DNA of 64,000 bases, taken from positions 9,955,001 through 10,019,000 of the forward strand of contig NZ_CP102770.1 in the NCBI RefSeq assembly GCF_038561935.1, written 5' to 3'. Positions within the stretch are counted from its first letter, which is position 1; each line of letters opens with the position of its first letter. This document shows positions 35,464-44,044 of this stretch, piece after piece. The translations under genes were made by a program, and so were the position numbers. Under the pieces are notes generated by a model. The model searched no databases and was not told the origin of the DNA. It saw only the letters and a list, made by a program, of their open reading frames with translations. Origin of the DNA: Myxococcus stipitatus (GTDB lineage Bacteria; Myxococcota; Myxococcia; Myxococcales; Myxococcaceae).

Positions 35464-36147
35464 ATGGCGGAAGTGCGTGAACTGCCGCGTGTGTCCGTGA
35501 ACAAGCTGGGTGAGTACCTCATCGCCACCCCGGCTCGTCGCAAGCGCATCATCTACGACCAGAAGCACCCACCCGAGCAGCAGTACCTGCGCTACCCCGA
35601 GGCGTCCCACGCGATTACGGATTTCCTGTGTCGCGACCTGGATCCAGCCATCCTCCGCGAGCACCAGCGCCGCTTCGCGTGCAGCGTGCCGCAGTCGGAG
35701 TTCGAGGCGCAGCGGCTGCATCTGTGCTCGGAGGCGCTGGAGCGCTTCGCGGACCTGGCGCCCTGGCTGGGGCTGGAGGACACCATCGTCAGCGCCGTGG
35801 GTGCCGAGCCTCCCGTGCTGGAGATGGCGGGCGTCACCATCAGCGTGCGTCCGGAGGTCGTCCTGCAGCGGATGGACCGGAACGGCAATCCGCGCGTGGG
35901 GCTGATGAAGCTCTACTTCTCCAAGCACCACCCGCTGGACGAGCGCTCCGGGCAGTACATCGGGACGATGTTGCAGCGCTTCGCGGAGCAGCACCTGTGC
36001 CAGCTCGGTCCTTCGGACCATCGGATGGTGCAGGTGGTGGATGTGTTCGCGGGGACCATCTTCACGGCGCCTCGGGCCCACATCCGCCGGCTGAGCGACG
36101 TGGTGCTCGCGTGCGAGGAGATCGCCGAGCGGTGGGCGGTGCACTGA
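35464..36147 (+). CDS. Conserved-looking protein, possible PD-(D/E)XK fold
   Basis: 227 residues. ATG 35464 follows GGGGGAGGAACTCC, a strong ribosome binding site. The N-terminus (VNKLGEYLIATPARRKRIIYDQKHPP) and the later RPEVVLQRMDRNGNPRVGLMKLYFSK look like a conserved uncharacterised family in which an acidic strand followed by G-x-x-K recalls the PD-(D/E)XK nuclease core. I cannot confirm the fold. It is soluble, with no signal peptide, and stands between the acidic protein and the CBS gene, on the same strand as both. Confidence 0.7.
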   Translation: MAEVRELPRVSVNKLGEYLIATPARRKRIIYDQKHPPEQQYLRYPEASHAITDFLCRDLDPAILREHQRRFACSVPQSEFEAQRLHLCSEALERFADLAPWLGLEDTIVSAVGAEPPVLEMAGVTISVRPEVVLQRMDRNGNPRVGLMKLYFSKHHPLDERSGQYIGTMLQRFAEQHLCQLGPSDHRMVQVVDVFAGTIFTAPRAHIRRLSDVVLACEEIAERWAVH

Positions 36148-36284
36148 GGCGGGAGTGAAGCCAGACATGCGGTGGGTTGCTTGTCTGGTCTCGGTGTCGC
36201 GGCGCGGGTTGAACCTGCCAGTCTCCCTGCCGGGCATGGCGGTGTGGGTTGGTGGTCGGCGCGGGCATCGCCAGCCTTGAGGGC

Positions 36285-37250
36285 ATGGCTCAGCGAAGCA
36301 TGGACAGCGGCAGGGATGAGGAGCGCGGGGCGTTGCGGCCTGGGCTCGGGCCCGAGACGGTGCGGCCGGCCGACGCGGCGCCTCCTGGCTCGCGCGAGCG
36401 CGGTGAGTCGGATGTGTCGGGATGGAATCCCGCGCGGGATGAGCTGTCATCCGTGCGTGAGGGCCGGTTCCATCGCGCGGCGATGCTGCGCATGGCGCAG
36501 GTGCGCACGGACGTGGATGACCGCGACGCGGCGCGGAGTGATGCCGAGTGGGCCACGGGCGGCGTCGGGCGCGGCCCCTATGGGCGGGATGACCGGGATG
36601 ACCGGTACGCCACGGGCATCGGGCCTCGGCGGAGCATGGGGGACCAGGACCAGGAGCTGGCGCCGCAGGCCGCGGAGTACCGGCCGTGGGACCGGATGGG
36701 GTACGGCGGTGAGCGGCCGGTTCGAGGGGAGGGGGTCGCGGCTCGGGAGCTTCGGCCCGCGCCTTCTCGGGCGCCGTCTTCGGAGCGGAGCTGGCACCGG
36801 GAGCCGCTGACAGCGCGCGAGGTGATGACTCGCGAGGTCCGCACGGCACGGCGGGACAGCTCGCTGCGGGAGGTGGCTCGGCTGATGCGGGAAGAGGACC
36901 GAGGTGTCATTCCCGTCGTGGATGAGCGCGGGCGGCTCGTGGGGCTCGTCACGGACCGGGACCTTGCCTTGCGTGCCTTTGTGGGGGGACAGCCTCCGGA
37001 GCAGCTCCGGGTCGCGGATGTGATGACGGAGGACATCGACGCCGTCACGCTGGATGAGCCGCTGCTCGCGGCCCTCGCGCTCATGACGCGCCGGCAGCTT
37101 CGCCGCATCCCGGTCATCGAGCACGATGACCGCCTCGTGGGTGTGCTGTCGTTGAGCGATATCGCGGAGCGGGCTGACTCGGATGAGGAGCTTCAGCGCG
37201 CGCTGGCGCGCATCTCCTCTCGGCGCTCGTTCTGGACGCGCCTGCGCTGA
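36285..37250 (+). CDS. CBS-domain-pair protein with long charged N-terminus
   Basis: 321 residues from ATG 36285 (in-frame TTG at 36249 is possible). Residues 1-185 are low-complexity, rich in Arg, Asp and Gly. Residues about 190-310 form two CBS domains: TAREVMTREVRTARRDSSLREVARLMREEDRGVIPVVDERGRLVGLVTDRDL, then VADVMTEDIDAVTLDEPLL to LVGVLSLSDIAERA. CBS pairs bind adenosyl ligands such as AMP, ATP or SAM. With no effector domain, this may be a stress or energy sensor acting by protein contact. It ends 108 bases before the convergent Kelch-like gene. Confidence 0.88.
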   Translation: MAQRSMDSGRDEERGALRPGLGPETVRPADAAPPGSRERGESDVSGWNPARDELSSVREGRFHRAAMLRMAQVRTDVDDRDAARSDAEWATGGVGRGPYGRDDRDDRYATGIGPRRSMGDQDQELAPQAAEYRPWDRMGYGGERPVRGEGVAARELRPAPSRAPSSERSWHREPLTAREVMTREVRTARRDSSLREVARLMREEDRGVIPVVDERGRLVGLVTDRDLALRAFVGGQPPEQLRVADVMTEDIDAVTLDEPLLAALALMTRRQLRRIPVIEHDDRLVGVLSLSDIAERADSDEELQRALARISSRRSFWTRLR

Positions 37251-37310
37251 GGTGGAGCTCGGGGGATGGGGCCGCGTTGGAGGTGCGTACTGCGACGCCA
37301 CCCGGGAGCT

Positions 37311-37332
37311 GGCCAGCGGACACGCGCTGGCC
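37311..37332. terminator. Bidirectional hairpin between convergent genes
   Basis: A perfect 8-base stem (GGCCAGCG / CGCTGGCC) with a 6-base loop lies between the CBS gene stop (37250) and the Kelch-like gene stop (37359). There is no clear T tract, but the position between convergent stops fits termination in both directions. Confidence 0.5.
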
Positions 37333-37358
37333 CGCTCCACGGATGGGGTTGATTGAGG

Positions 37359-38762
37359 TCAGGGAGCGCTGGGAGGGGGCTTGTACAGCTCCACCGTATT
37401 CAGCTCTGGGGTTGTTTCGCTATTCCCCAGCCCACCCGTGATGAGAACATTGCCCGAGGTGAGCATCGTCGCCCGATGGAAAGCGCGCTTGTCGATCATG
37501 GCATCACCTGATGACGACCAGCCGCTCCCCGGGTGATAGATTTGAACCACATCCAAGGACTGCATGACACCTTGTGTCCCCCCGGCCACCAGCACAGCCC
37601 CTGAGTCAAGAAGTGTCGCGGTATGGTGGGCACGAGGCGTGTTCAATGTGCCCGCGCTCTGCCAATTCGACCCCAGGTTGTTCTCGGAGAGGATATCGGC
37701 TTCGGCCCGATAGACCGTCAAACTCCCGTCCTCCGACCCGGCCACGAGTATTTCCCCGCTTTTCAACCGGGTGACGGAGTGTCCGACGCGAGGAACATCG
37801 ATGGCGAAGGTCGCAGCAAGCTTCGTCCAGGTCTTGGAGCTGTGTTGGTACACATCCGAGGTCCTCACTCCCGAGGACCCACCCACAGCCAACACCCGGT
37901 CACCGCTTATCTCCGTGGCGACAACCCTGTGGCGCCCACCTAGCGAAAGAGTGCCCCGAGTGAACCACTTGTTCAATTCCGAGTCGTAGACCTCCACGGA
38001 TTCGACGCTGGCGACTTCAGTCCTTCCACCTCCGATGACCAGGACCTCACCAGAGGCGGACAGCCGCACCGCATCGTGACCATAGCGCTCAGTGAATAGG
38101 GGCGCAGCCTCTGACCAAGAGCCACCATTCGCGGGGTCATACAACTCAACGCTCTTCAAAGCCTGCCCGCTCGCATTGTTCCCACCAACAATCAAGACCT
38201 TGCCATTTCTCAACAAGGTCGCGGTGTGCCGAGCCCGAGCGACTTTCAGGTACCCAGCACGGGTCCACTGATTCAGAGTCGGATCGAAGATTTCGGCACT
38301 CTGAATCACAGGCCCCGCAACGTTCAGGGATGTGCTCCCACCCACCACCAGGACCCTGCCGTCGCGCAAACGAGTGGCCGTGTGAAAGGCTCGCGCGTCC
38401 TTCATCGGGGAGCGTGGATTCCAACCCGGATTCAGGGGCTCTGCATCCGGCAGTCCTCCATCTGGCGGCTCTTGAGGATTCCCGCTATCGGGCGGTCCTC
38501 CATCCGGCGGCTCTTGAGGATTCCCGCTATCGGGCGGTCCTCCATCCGGCGGCTCTTGAGGATTCCCGCTATCGGGCCGAGGTCCCCCATCTGGTGGATC
38601 CTCGCCCGCATCACCCGCGTCCGCCGCCCCTTCCTTGCATCGTTCGGGGTTGTCCCTGCAAAACCCCTTCTTCGCCTCATCCACATCGAGGCAGCCGCCC
38701 AACTGGAGCCCCACCACCACCATCACAGCCAACACCACTCGAACACCCAGCTTCACGGCCAC
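37359..38762 (-). CDS. Kelch-like repeat lipoprotein with proline/glycine tandem-repeat linker
   Basis: 467 residues; the start is GTG at 38760-38762. A lipoprotein signal (VVLAVMVVVGLQLGGC) is followed by an Asp/Gly/Pro linker with three copies of a 14-residue repeat (PPDGGPPDSGNPQE). Then come about six Kelch-type units of roughly 50 residues, each with a H-x-A-T/V-x-L...VLVxGG core (HTATRLRDGRVLVVGG, HTATLLRNGKVLIVGG, HRATMLTSGNVLITGG). It should form a surface beta-propeller. The G+C (57% over 37501-37560 by hand count) is lower than most neighbours. It overlaps the upstream gene by 10 bases and is likely translated from the same mRNA. Confidence 0.87.
   Translation of the reverse strand: MAVKLGVRVVLAVMVVVGLQLGGCLDVDEAKKGFCRDNPERCKEGAADAGDAGEDPPDGGPRPDSGNPQEPPDGGPPDSGNPQEPPDGGPPDSGNPQEPPDGGLPDAEPLNPGWNPRSPMKDARAFHTATRLRDGRVLVVGGSTSLNVAGPVIQSAEIFDPTLNQWTRAGYLKVARARHTATLLRNGKVLIVGGNNASGQALKSVELYDPANGGSWSEAAPLFTERYGHDAVRLSASGEVLVIGGGRTEVASVESVEVYDSELNKWFTRGTLSLGGRHRVVATEISGDRVLAVGGSSGVRTSDVYQHSSKTWTKLAATFAIDVPRVGHSVTRLKSGEILVAGSEDGSLTVYRAEADILSENNLGSNWQSAGTLNTPRAHHTATLLDSGAVLVAGGTQGVMQSLDVVQIYHPGSGWSSSGDAMIDKRAFHRATMLTSGNVLITGGLGNSETTPELNTVELYKPPPSAP
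38461..38577. repeat. 42-bp coding tandem repeat, about 2.8 copies
   Basis: Units begin at 38461, 38503 and 38545; they differ by one base (TCTGG versus TCCGG) until the third copy diverges near 38577. Because 42 is a multiple of three, copy-number change would alter linker length by 14 residues without a frameshift. Confidence 0.95.
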
Positions 38763-39604
38763 CTCCCGCTCACAAAGGCAGACGTTCCATCCGTCCCCAC
38801 CGAGAGCATGGGGGGCTCCTCGGGGCCACCCAGCAGATACATCCCCGCGGCCACCCCCAACCCCACCGCGCTTCCCACGAACAAGCCCACGCCCACCGAC
38901 TGCATGGAGCGCGTGCGCCTGGCCACCGCCTCTGCCTCATCCTGTGACTCGAGCTTCGAGGAAGGCCCCAGCTTCGCCTTCTCGCTCGATGCAAGGAGCC
39001 ACATCACACCGCCGCCCGCCGCCAACGCACCACCCGCGACGGCCGGAATCCACGCCCTCTGCCGCATCGACTTCTCCACCACCGGCGGAGGAAGGGGCGG
39101 CGTCGGAGGAGTCAGGATGTCCTTCTTCTCATCCTGCTTCAGCTCCGGCGGCGGCGGGGGCTTCGGGTACTCCCCTCGCCTGGCCAGCTCCTTCTGGACC
39201 TTGGCGCGCACCTGCTCGAAGCGCTTCTTCAGCTTGGGCGACACATTCAAGGGCAGCTCGGCGTCCGGCTGCAGGAAGAGCGCGGACTTGAACGCCGCCT
39301 CCGAGTCCTCCTGCCGCCCCTTGCTCAGCTCCGCCAGGACGACGCCCTCATACAGGGACACGGCCACGTCATCCTCGGGCCCCTGAGAGACCTTCTTCGC
39401 ACGAGCGATCTGCTCCAGCGCACGCTCATACGCGAGGTCATCAATCAATCGGTGGATGGAGAGCAGGTAACGCCGCACATCGGCGGAGACCTCTGCCCTC
39501 ACGCCCAGGGGCAATAACAGCACCCCCAGCAGCAACCCCACTCTCCAGGCATTCCTGCACTGAGAGAGCTTCTCGGTCATTCCGGTCGTTGGCATGGATT
39601 CCAT
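38753..39604 (-). CDS. Signal-peptide, TPR-like protein with two C-terminal membrane spans
   Basis: About 283 residues; the start is uncertain among 39604, 39595 and 39580. A signal or anchor segment (VGLLLGVLLLPLGVRA) leads to a helical region with TPR-like character (YERALEQIARAKK, then DVAVSLYEGVVLAELSKGRQEDSEAAFKSALFLQPDAELP). A proline-rich linker (PPPPPELKQDEKK) follows, then two hydrophobic segments near the C-terminus. This layout is frequent in myxobacterial envelope proteins. Its 3' end overlaps the Kelch-like lipoprotein start, and the GGGAGG that serves the latter lies inside it. Confidence 0.75.
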   Translation of the reverse strand: MESMPTTGMTEKLSQCRNAWRVGLLLGVLLLPLGVRAEVSADVRRYLLSIHRLIDDLAYERALEQIARAKKVSQGPEDDVAVSLYEGVVLAELSKGRQEDSEAAFKSALFLQPDAELPLNVSPKLKKRFEQVRAKVQKELARRGEYPKPPPPPELKQDEKKDILTPPTPPLPPPVVEKSMRQRAWIPAVAGGALAAGGGVMWLLASSEKAKLGPSSKLESQDEAEAVARRTRSMQSVGVGLFVGSAVGLGVAAGMYLLGGPEEPPMLSVGTDGTSAFVSGRWP

Positions 39605-39657
39605 CTTTCTTGGAGATCCATGCTCGATTTCCGAAAGGGGCACAAGAGCCGCACCGT

Positions 39658-39687
39658 GTCCTTGACGCCAGTGAAAGCGTCAAGGAC
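39658..39687 (-). terminator. Hairpin terminator after the redox operon
   Basis: A perfect 11-base stem (GTCCTTGACGC with its complement) and 8-base loop lie just past the stop of the Rieske gene (39713) in the direction of transcription. No T tract is visible, but the hairpin separates this operon from the next minus-strand gene. Confidence 0.6.
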
Positions 39688-39712
39688 TCACGCGCGGGCC
39701 CTCAATCCCTAC

Positions 39713-40516
39713 TCAACGAACGTTCGACACCACCACCGCGTCCGCCGTCTCCGTCACCGTGAACTTCTTCAGTGGCCGCGTCGCCGGCCGAGCAGTCACC
39801 TCGCCCAGCGCCGAGAAGGTCGAGTCGTGGCAATAACAAATGAGGTCGAGCTGCTCCGGACGCGAGGACACCTCACAAAAATTGTGAGTGCAGACAGAGT
39901 CCACCGCCGACAACGAGCCGTCCTGGAGCCGGAAGACAAAGATGCGCTTGCCGTAGCCCCCCGGGACACCTTCCACCACGCTGCCGTTGTCCTTCAGCTT
40001 GGGGAACTGCGCGAAGGGCAGACGAACCTCGCCATCCACCGCCGAGGGAAAGCCTCCCTCCCCCGCGCGCAGGTCGATGGTCAGCACCTGCGTGCTCGCG
40101 TTGAAGCGCGAGCTGAACTTGCGCAACCCCACCGTGGCTGGCCGCTGCGTCACCGCGCCATCCACCGGATTGAACTTGGACAGATGGCACGGGCACACGA
40201 CCTCCCGCCCATCGAACCCGAGGGGGCAGGCCGCATGCGTACAGAGGGCGGACAGCACCGAGTACTCGCTGCCCCCCGTGTGCGTCACCAGGAGCGGCGT
40301 CGTCTCGCCCTCCACGCGCACGGTGATGGCGCCGCCCTCCCGCGCCAGGTCCGGGTAGCGCGACACCAGCAGGTCCACCACGCCCACGTCGCTGGCCGAC
40401 ACATCCGTCACCGGCGCGGGGTCGACGTCCGGAGCACACCCAGGCAGCGCCGTCGCCGCGCCCGCCGCGCCCGTCCCCAGGATTCCCTTCAAGAAGCCAC
40501 GTCGAGAAGTGCTCAC
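39713..40516 (-). CDS. Tandem Rieske [2Fe-2S] protein with Tat signal
   Basis: 267 residues. The N-terminus SRRGFLKGILG is a twin-arginine signal, and ALPGC (Cys27) resembles a lipobox, so this may be a Tat lipoprotein. Two complete Rieske motifs follow. Site 1 is C92-T-H94...C108-P-C110-H111 and site 2 is C209-T-H211...C227-Y-C229-H230, each also with the extra Cys pair (97/110 and 214/229) that forms the disulfide of bc1-type clusters. Both clusters should be high-potential and redox-active. It overlaps the YceI gene by four bases (ATGA). An electron carrier for the neighbouring cytochrome-like protein is a reasonable guess. Confidence 0.9.
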   Translation of the reverse strand: MSTSRRGFLKGILGTGAAGAATALPGCAPDVDPAPVTDVSASDVGVVDLLVSRYPDLAREGGAITVRVEGETTPLLVTHTGGSEYSVLSALCTHAACPLGFDGREVVCPCHLSKFNPVDGAVTQRPATVGLRKFSSRFNASTQVLTIDLRAGEGGFPSAVDGEVRLPFAQFPKLKDNGSVVEGVPGGYGKRIFVFRLQDGSLSAVDSVCTHNFCEVSSRPEQLDLICYCHDSTFSALGEVTARPATRPLKKFTVTETADAVVVSNVR

Positions 40517-41091
40517 GCGCCCTCCACCACGAAGACCAGCGCCGGCTCGAGCACCAGCTTGTCATCCACCTTCACCATCAGCAGCGACGGACGCTCCACC
40601 TTGTACGCGTCCAGGCTGATGTCGAAGGAGCCCTCGGTCGTCACCTCCGTCGCGGACTTGAACACCACCGTCAACGGCACCTCCACGTCCTGCGTCACCC
40701 CGTGGAACGTGAGCTTCCCCTTGAGCGTCACCGGCACCTTCGCCGGAAACGCCGTGGGCATCGTCACGCCCTTCGCCACACCCTTGAAGTCGACGATGGG
40801 GAACTTGGCCATCTCCGTGACTTCCATCATGTGGGCGTCACGGTTGCCATTGCCCGAGTCGAAGTCCTTGATGTTGGCGCGCACCGCCACCTGCAGCGTG
40901 CCGTCCGGCATCAGCCGGGCCTTGCCATCGCTGGGCTTCGCCTTGCCCACCACCTCGTGCGCCGGGTGATGCAGCTTGTACGTCAGCGAACTGGAGTCCT
41001 TCTTCAACGCATACGTCTTGGCGCTCCCCTGGGCCAGCACGGGCAAGGACAGCAACAAGGTGGTGAGCAGCGCGAGTCGTCGAGCAGTCAT
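40513..41091 (-). CDS. YceI-family periplasmic lipid/isoprenoid-binding protein
   Basis: 192 residues with signal peptide (MTARRLALLTTLLLSLPVLAQ). The body has the YceI lipocalin-like pattern: SSLTYKLHHPAHEVVGKA, then DFDSGNGNRDAHMMEVTEMAKFPIVDFKG, then KLTFHGVTQDVEVPL. YceI proteins bind polyisoprenoids or quinone-like lipids and are often encoded beside cytochrome b561 genes. Here it stands between a cytochrome-like membrane protein and the Rieske protein, and is coupled to the latter by ATGA. Confidence 0.9.
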   Translation of the reverse strand: MTARRLALLTTLLLSLPVLAQGSAKTYALKKDSSSLTYKLHHPAHEVVGKAKPSDGKARLMPDGTLQVAVRANIKDFDSGNGNRDAHMMEVTEMAKFPIVDFKGVAKGVTMPTAFPAKVPVTLKGKLTFHGVTQDVEVPLTVVFKSATEVTTEGSFDISLDAYKVERPSLLMVKVDDKLVLEPALVFVVEGA

Positions 41092-41151
41092 ATCCCTCTC
41101 CAGGAAACCCGAATCCGTCCCCAGTGCCCAACGGCCCCGGGGCGCGAAGAT

Positions 41152-41811
41152 TCAGAAGAACAGTGTGAAGACACCGGCCGACACCGCGCCCAGGGTGGTG
41201 TACCCGACGACCTGGTGCGCCGTGGCGAGGTCCGTCTCCGACAACTTCCCATAACGGTCCGTCGCCAGGATGCCGAGGATGACCTGCGCCACCATCCCCG
41301 CCGTCGCCAGCGACATGAAAATCTTGTGGAACGTGATGGTGTCCCACTGGAACTCCTCCTTCTCGAGCGGGTCCGGCGCCAGCAGGCCCAGCATGCCCAC
41401 GGAGGCGAACACCGCGGCGGTGCCGATGGCGAAGCCCCGGTGCAGCCCCAGGAGGTTGCGGTCATCGCCACCGCCCCGGAAGGAGTCGTTGAACTGGAGC
41501 TGCCCCAGCACCGTCGTCGTCACCAGACCCGCGGCCAGCGCGAAGCCCAGGCCCTGGTGCAGCTTGAGCATGGTGCGGCGGCGCTCCAGGGCCTCTTGAA
41601 GCTCCGGGTCCACCTGCGCCGCGGCGGCGGCCTCGGCGGGCTCCAGCAGGTCGAAGTCCAGCCCGGGGTCTTCGGCCGGGGCTTCCTTCTTGGGCTCCAA
41701 GGAGGGCGCGGACCTGGGCGCGTCCGAGGGCTGCTGCGTCCGGCTCTGGGCGCGCGCGGTGGTGGTGGACAGCAGGGACAGGATGACGAGGACGGCGGCG
41801 AAGCGGTTCAT
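41152..41811 (-). CDS. Four-helix membrane protein, cytochrome-b-like His pattern
   Basis: 219 residues from ATG 41811. A signal peptide (VLVILSLLSTTTARAQ) and an acidic periplasmic stretch (about 25-85) lead to four hydrophobic helices. Each begins with or contains a His: LKLHQGLGFAL, LGLHRGFAIGT, ITFHKIFMSLAT, ATAHQVVGYTT. Four such His residues could bind two b-type haems, as in cytochrome b561. It lies 60 bases upstream of the YceI and Rieske genes on the same strand, making a probable electron-transfer operon. The haem assignment is inferred. Confidence 0.75.
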   Translation of the reverse strand: MNRFAAVLVILSLLSTTTARAQSRTQQPSDAPRSAPSLEPKKEAPAEDPGLDFDLLEPAEAAAAAQVDPELQEALERRRTMLKLHQGLGFALAAGLVTTTVLGQLQFNDSFRGGGDDRNLLGLHRGFAIGTAAVFASVGMLGLLAPDPLEKEEFQWDTITFHKIFMSLATAGMVAQVILGILATDRYGKLSETDLATAHQVVGYTTLGAVSAGVFTLFF

Positions 41812-42188
41812 CGGTGGATTTCCCAGAAGGAGGCGCGACGAGAGCGCGATGTCGAGGCGCGGAAGCACTCGGAGACTGCCTGCATGGGGGAGCCCGGAAG
41901 CATGTTCCCTGCGAGAAGAGAGGACTTCGGCCGCCGAGACTCCGGGCTCTGGGACACAAGGTACCGCCACGCTTCACGCGGCGGAAGACGCTTGAGGGGT
42001 GGTCCTGTCTGTCCGACAGCCACCTTCCTCCGGACTCCAGGTCGGAAGTCCTCGGCCCGTGTGTTCACTGGCCATGTGCGGGACTGACTGGCGTAGGACA
42101 TTCATTCCGCCGGAGCCGGAAATCCGGCCTCGGATGCGTTTCAGTGGGACCGGCTCGGGGTGTCACCTGCGCCATCGGGCCGCCGCGC
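41812..42188. other. Divergent intergenic region
   Basis: About 380 bases between the cytochrome-like gene and the GAF histidine kinase. Open frames through it are 5' extensions with no conserved content. No convincing promoter or operator was picked out. Confidence 0.4.
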
Positions 42189-44033
42189 ATGGAGAAGCAT
42201 TCGTCCGTCAGCCTCCGCATGCCCCTGTCCGAGGAGGAGCAGGGTCCGGGGGTCGAGTTGCTGGCGGAGAGCCGCCGCGCTCGAGCCAGCGCCGAGCTCG
42301 CCAGTGCGCGCATGCGCAGCCTTCAGTCCCTCACCCTGGCCCTGTCCGGTGCCCTCACCTCCGAGGACGTCGCCCGCGCCGTCGTGGTGGAGGCCGTGCG
42401 CACCCTGGAGGCCGTGGCCGGGGGCCTGTACCTGATGAATGTGCCAGGCACGGCCCTGGAGCTCGTCCACTCCGTGCGCTGCCCCCCCGCAGTGGAGGCC
42501 GCCTTCACCCACGTGCCCCTGAATGCCCGGGTCCCCGTCGCCGAGGCCGTGCGCACCGGTGCCCCCCTGTGGCTGACGGACTTCGCCACGATGGCCCAGC
42601 ACTTCCCGGAGACGGCCGCGGCGACCCGGCCCGCCAGCGGGGACATGTCCGTGGCCTGTCTGCCCCTGTTCACCCGCGCACGCTCGGTGGGCTGCCTCAT
42701 CTTCGTCTGGGGGCTCGCCCACGACTTCGACGAGGAGGAGCGCGCCTTCATCGACATGCTGGCGCAGCAGGCCACCATGGCCCTGGAGCGGGCCCGGCTG
42801 CTCGCCGCCGAGCGCAGCCAGGTAGAGCGCGTGGGGCTGCTCCAGCACGCCACCGCCATGCTGGCCACCTCGCTGGACCTGGGCCACACCCTGCGCGGCG
42901 TGGCCCTGGGGTTGGTGCCCACGCTGGGCGACCTGTGCATCATCGACGTGCTGGGCCCGGACCATGAGGTGCGCCGTCACTTTCACGCCGCCACCCCGGA
43001 GTGCTCGGGCCTGCTCGCCGCCAGTCGCTGGCACCCGCCCGAGCGTCCGGGCACGCCCATCTGCGCGCTGGCCAGCGGGTTGACGGCCTTCCATCCCAGC
43101 GTCGACGCCTTCTGGATTGAGGGCACCTCCTGTGGCCCCGAGCAGCTCTCGCTGCTGCGGACCCTGGCGCCGACCTCGTGGATGTCCGTGCCGCTGGAGA
43201 CGCCGGAGGGCGTGCTGGGCGCGCTGACCCTGGGCCACTGCCTCTCCGGCCGGCACCACACGAGCGAGGACCTGGCGCTGGCCGTGGAGCTCGCCCGGCG
43301 CGCCAGCGCCGCCGTGCAGAACGCCCACCTCTTCCACCAGACACAGCAGGCGCTCCAGCTGCGCGACGAGTTCCTCGCCATCGCCAGCCACGAGCTGAAC
43401 ACGCCGCTGACGGCCCTCAAGCTCCAGCTCTCCCGGCTGCGGCGCATGTCCGCCGACGAGGATGTGCAGTCACGCACCTCGCTCGCGGTGCAGCAGGTGG
43501 ACCGACTGGGGCGCCTGGTTCGCGAGCTGCTGGAAGTGGCGCACCTGTCCGAGGGCCGCCTGCACCTCACCCCCGAGCCCGTGGACCTGGTGGACGTGTG
43601 CCGGGGCGTGCTGACGCGCTTCACCGAGGAGCGAGAGCGCGCGGGCGCCACCATCTTCCTGCACGCCACGGGCGCCGTCCCTGGCCGGTGGGACCACTCG
43701 CGCGTGGACGGCATGGTGACGCACCTGGTGTCCAACGCGCTGAAGTACGGACTGGGGCGGCCCGTGGAGGTGGAGGTGTCGTGCGTGCCCGGTGACCTCG
43801 CGAGGCTGGTCGTGAAGGACCGGGGCATCGGCATCCCCGCCGAGCAGCTCGCGCACCTCTTCCAGCGCTTCGGCCGCGCGGTGCCCCTGCGCCACTACGG
43901 CGGCTTCGGGTTGGGGTTGTGGTTCTCCCGACAGGTGGTGGAGGCCCATGGCGGGCACATCCACCTGGAGAGTGCTCCCGGGTTGGGAACGACGGTCACG
44001 GTGGAGATGCCTCGGACTCCCGCGTCCTCCTGA
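42189..44033 (+). CDS. Soluble GAF-GAF sensor histidine kinase
   Basis: 614 residues from ATG 42189. Two GAF-type sensor domains (about 40-210 and 215-400) precede HisKA (IASHELNTPLTALKLQLSRLRR) and HATPase (VSNALKYGLGRPVEV, KDRGIGIP, GGFGLGLWFSRQVVEAHGG). In the H box the residue after the His is Glu as usual, but Asn replaces Arg in the common HELRTP. There is no membrane span, so it senses a cytoplasmic cue. It ends 11 bases from a convergent gene, with no room for a terminator. No adjacent response regulator. Confidence 0.9.
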   Translation: MEKHSSVSLRMPLSEEEQGPGVELLAESRRARASAELASARMRSLQSLTLALSGALTSEDVARAVVVEAVRTLEAVAGGLYLMNVPGTALELVHSVRCPPAVEAAFTHVPLNARVPVAEAVRTGAPLWLTDFATMAQHFPETAAATRPASGDMSVACLPLFTRARSVGCLIFVWGLAHDFDEEERAFIDMLAQQATMALERARLLAAERSQVERVGLLQHATAMLATSLDLGHTLRGVALGLVPTLGDLCIIDVLGPDHEVRRHFHAATPECSGLLAASRWHPPERPGTPICALASGLTAFHPSVDAFWIEGTSCGPEQLSLLRTLAPTSWMSVPLETPEGVLGALTLGHCLSGRHHTSEDLALAVELARRASAAVQNAHLFHQTQQALQLRDEFLAIASHELNTPLTALKLQLSRLRRMSADEDVQSRTSLAVQQVDRLGRLVRELLEVAHLSEGRLHLTPEPVDLVDVCRGVLTRFTEERERAGATIFLHATGAVPGRWDHSRVDGMVTHLVSNALKYGLGRPVEVEVSCVPGDLARLVVKDRGIGIPAEQLAHLFQRFGRAVPLRHYGGFGLGLWFSRQVVEAHGGHIHLESAPGLGTTVTVEMPRTPASS

Positions 44034-44044
44034 CCTCCGCGCGC

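Noticed and set aside
38461..38577. The 42-bp repeats as a CRISPR array
   Set aside because: Units are directly adjacent without spacers, keep a reading frame and lie inside a lipoprotein gene.
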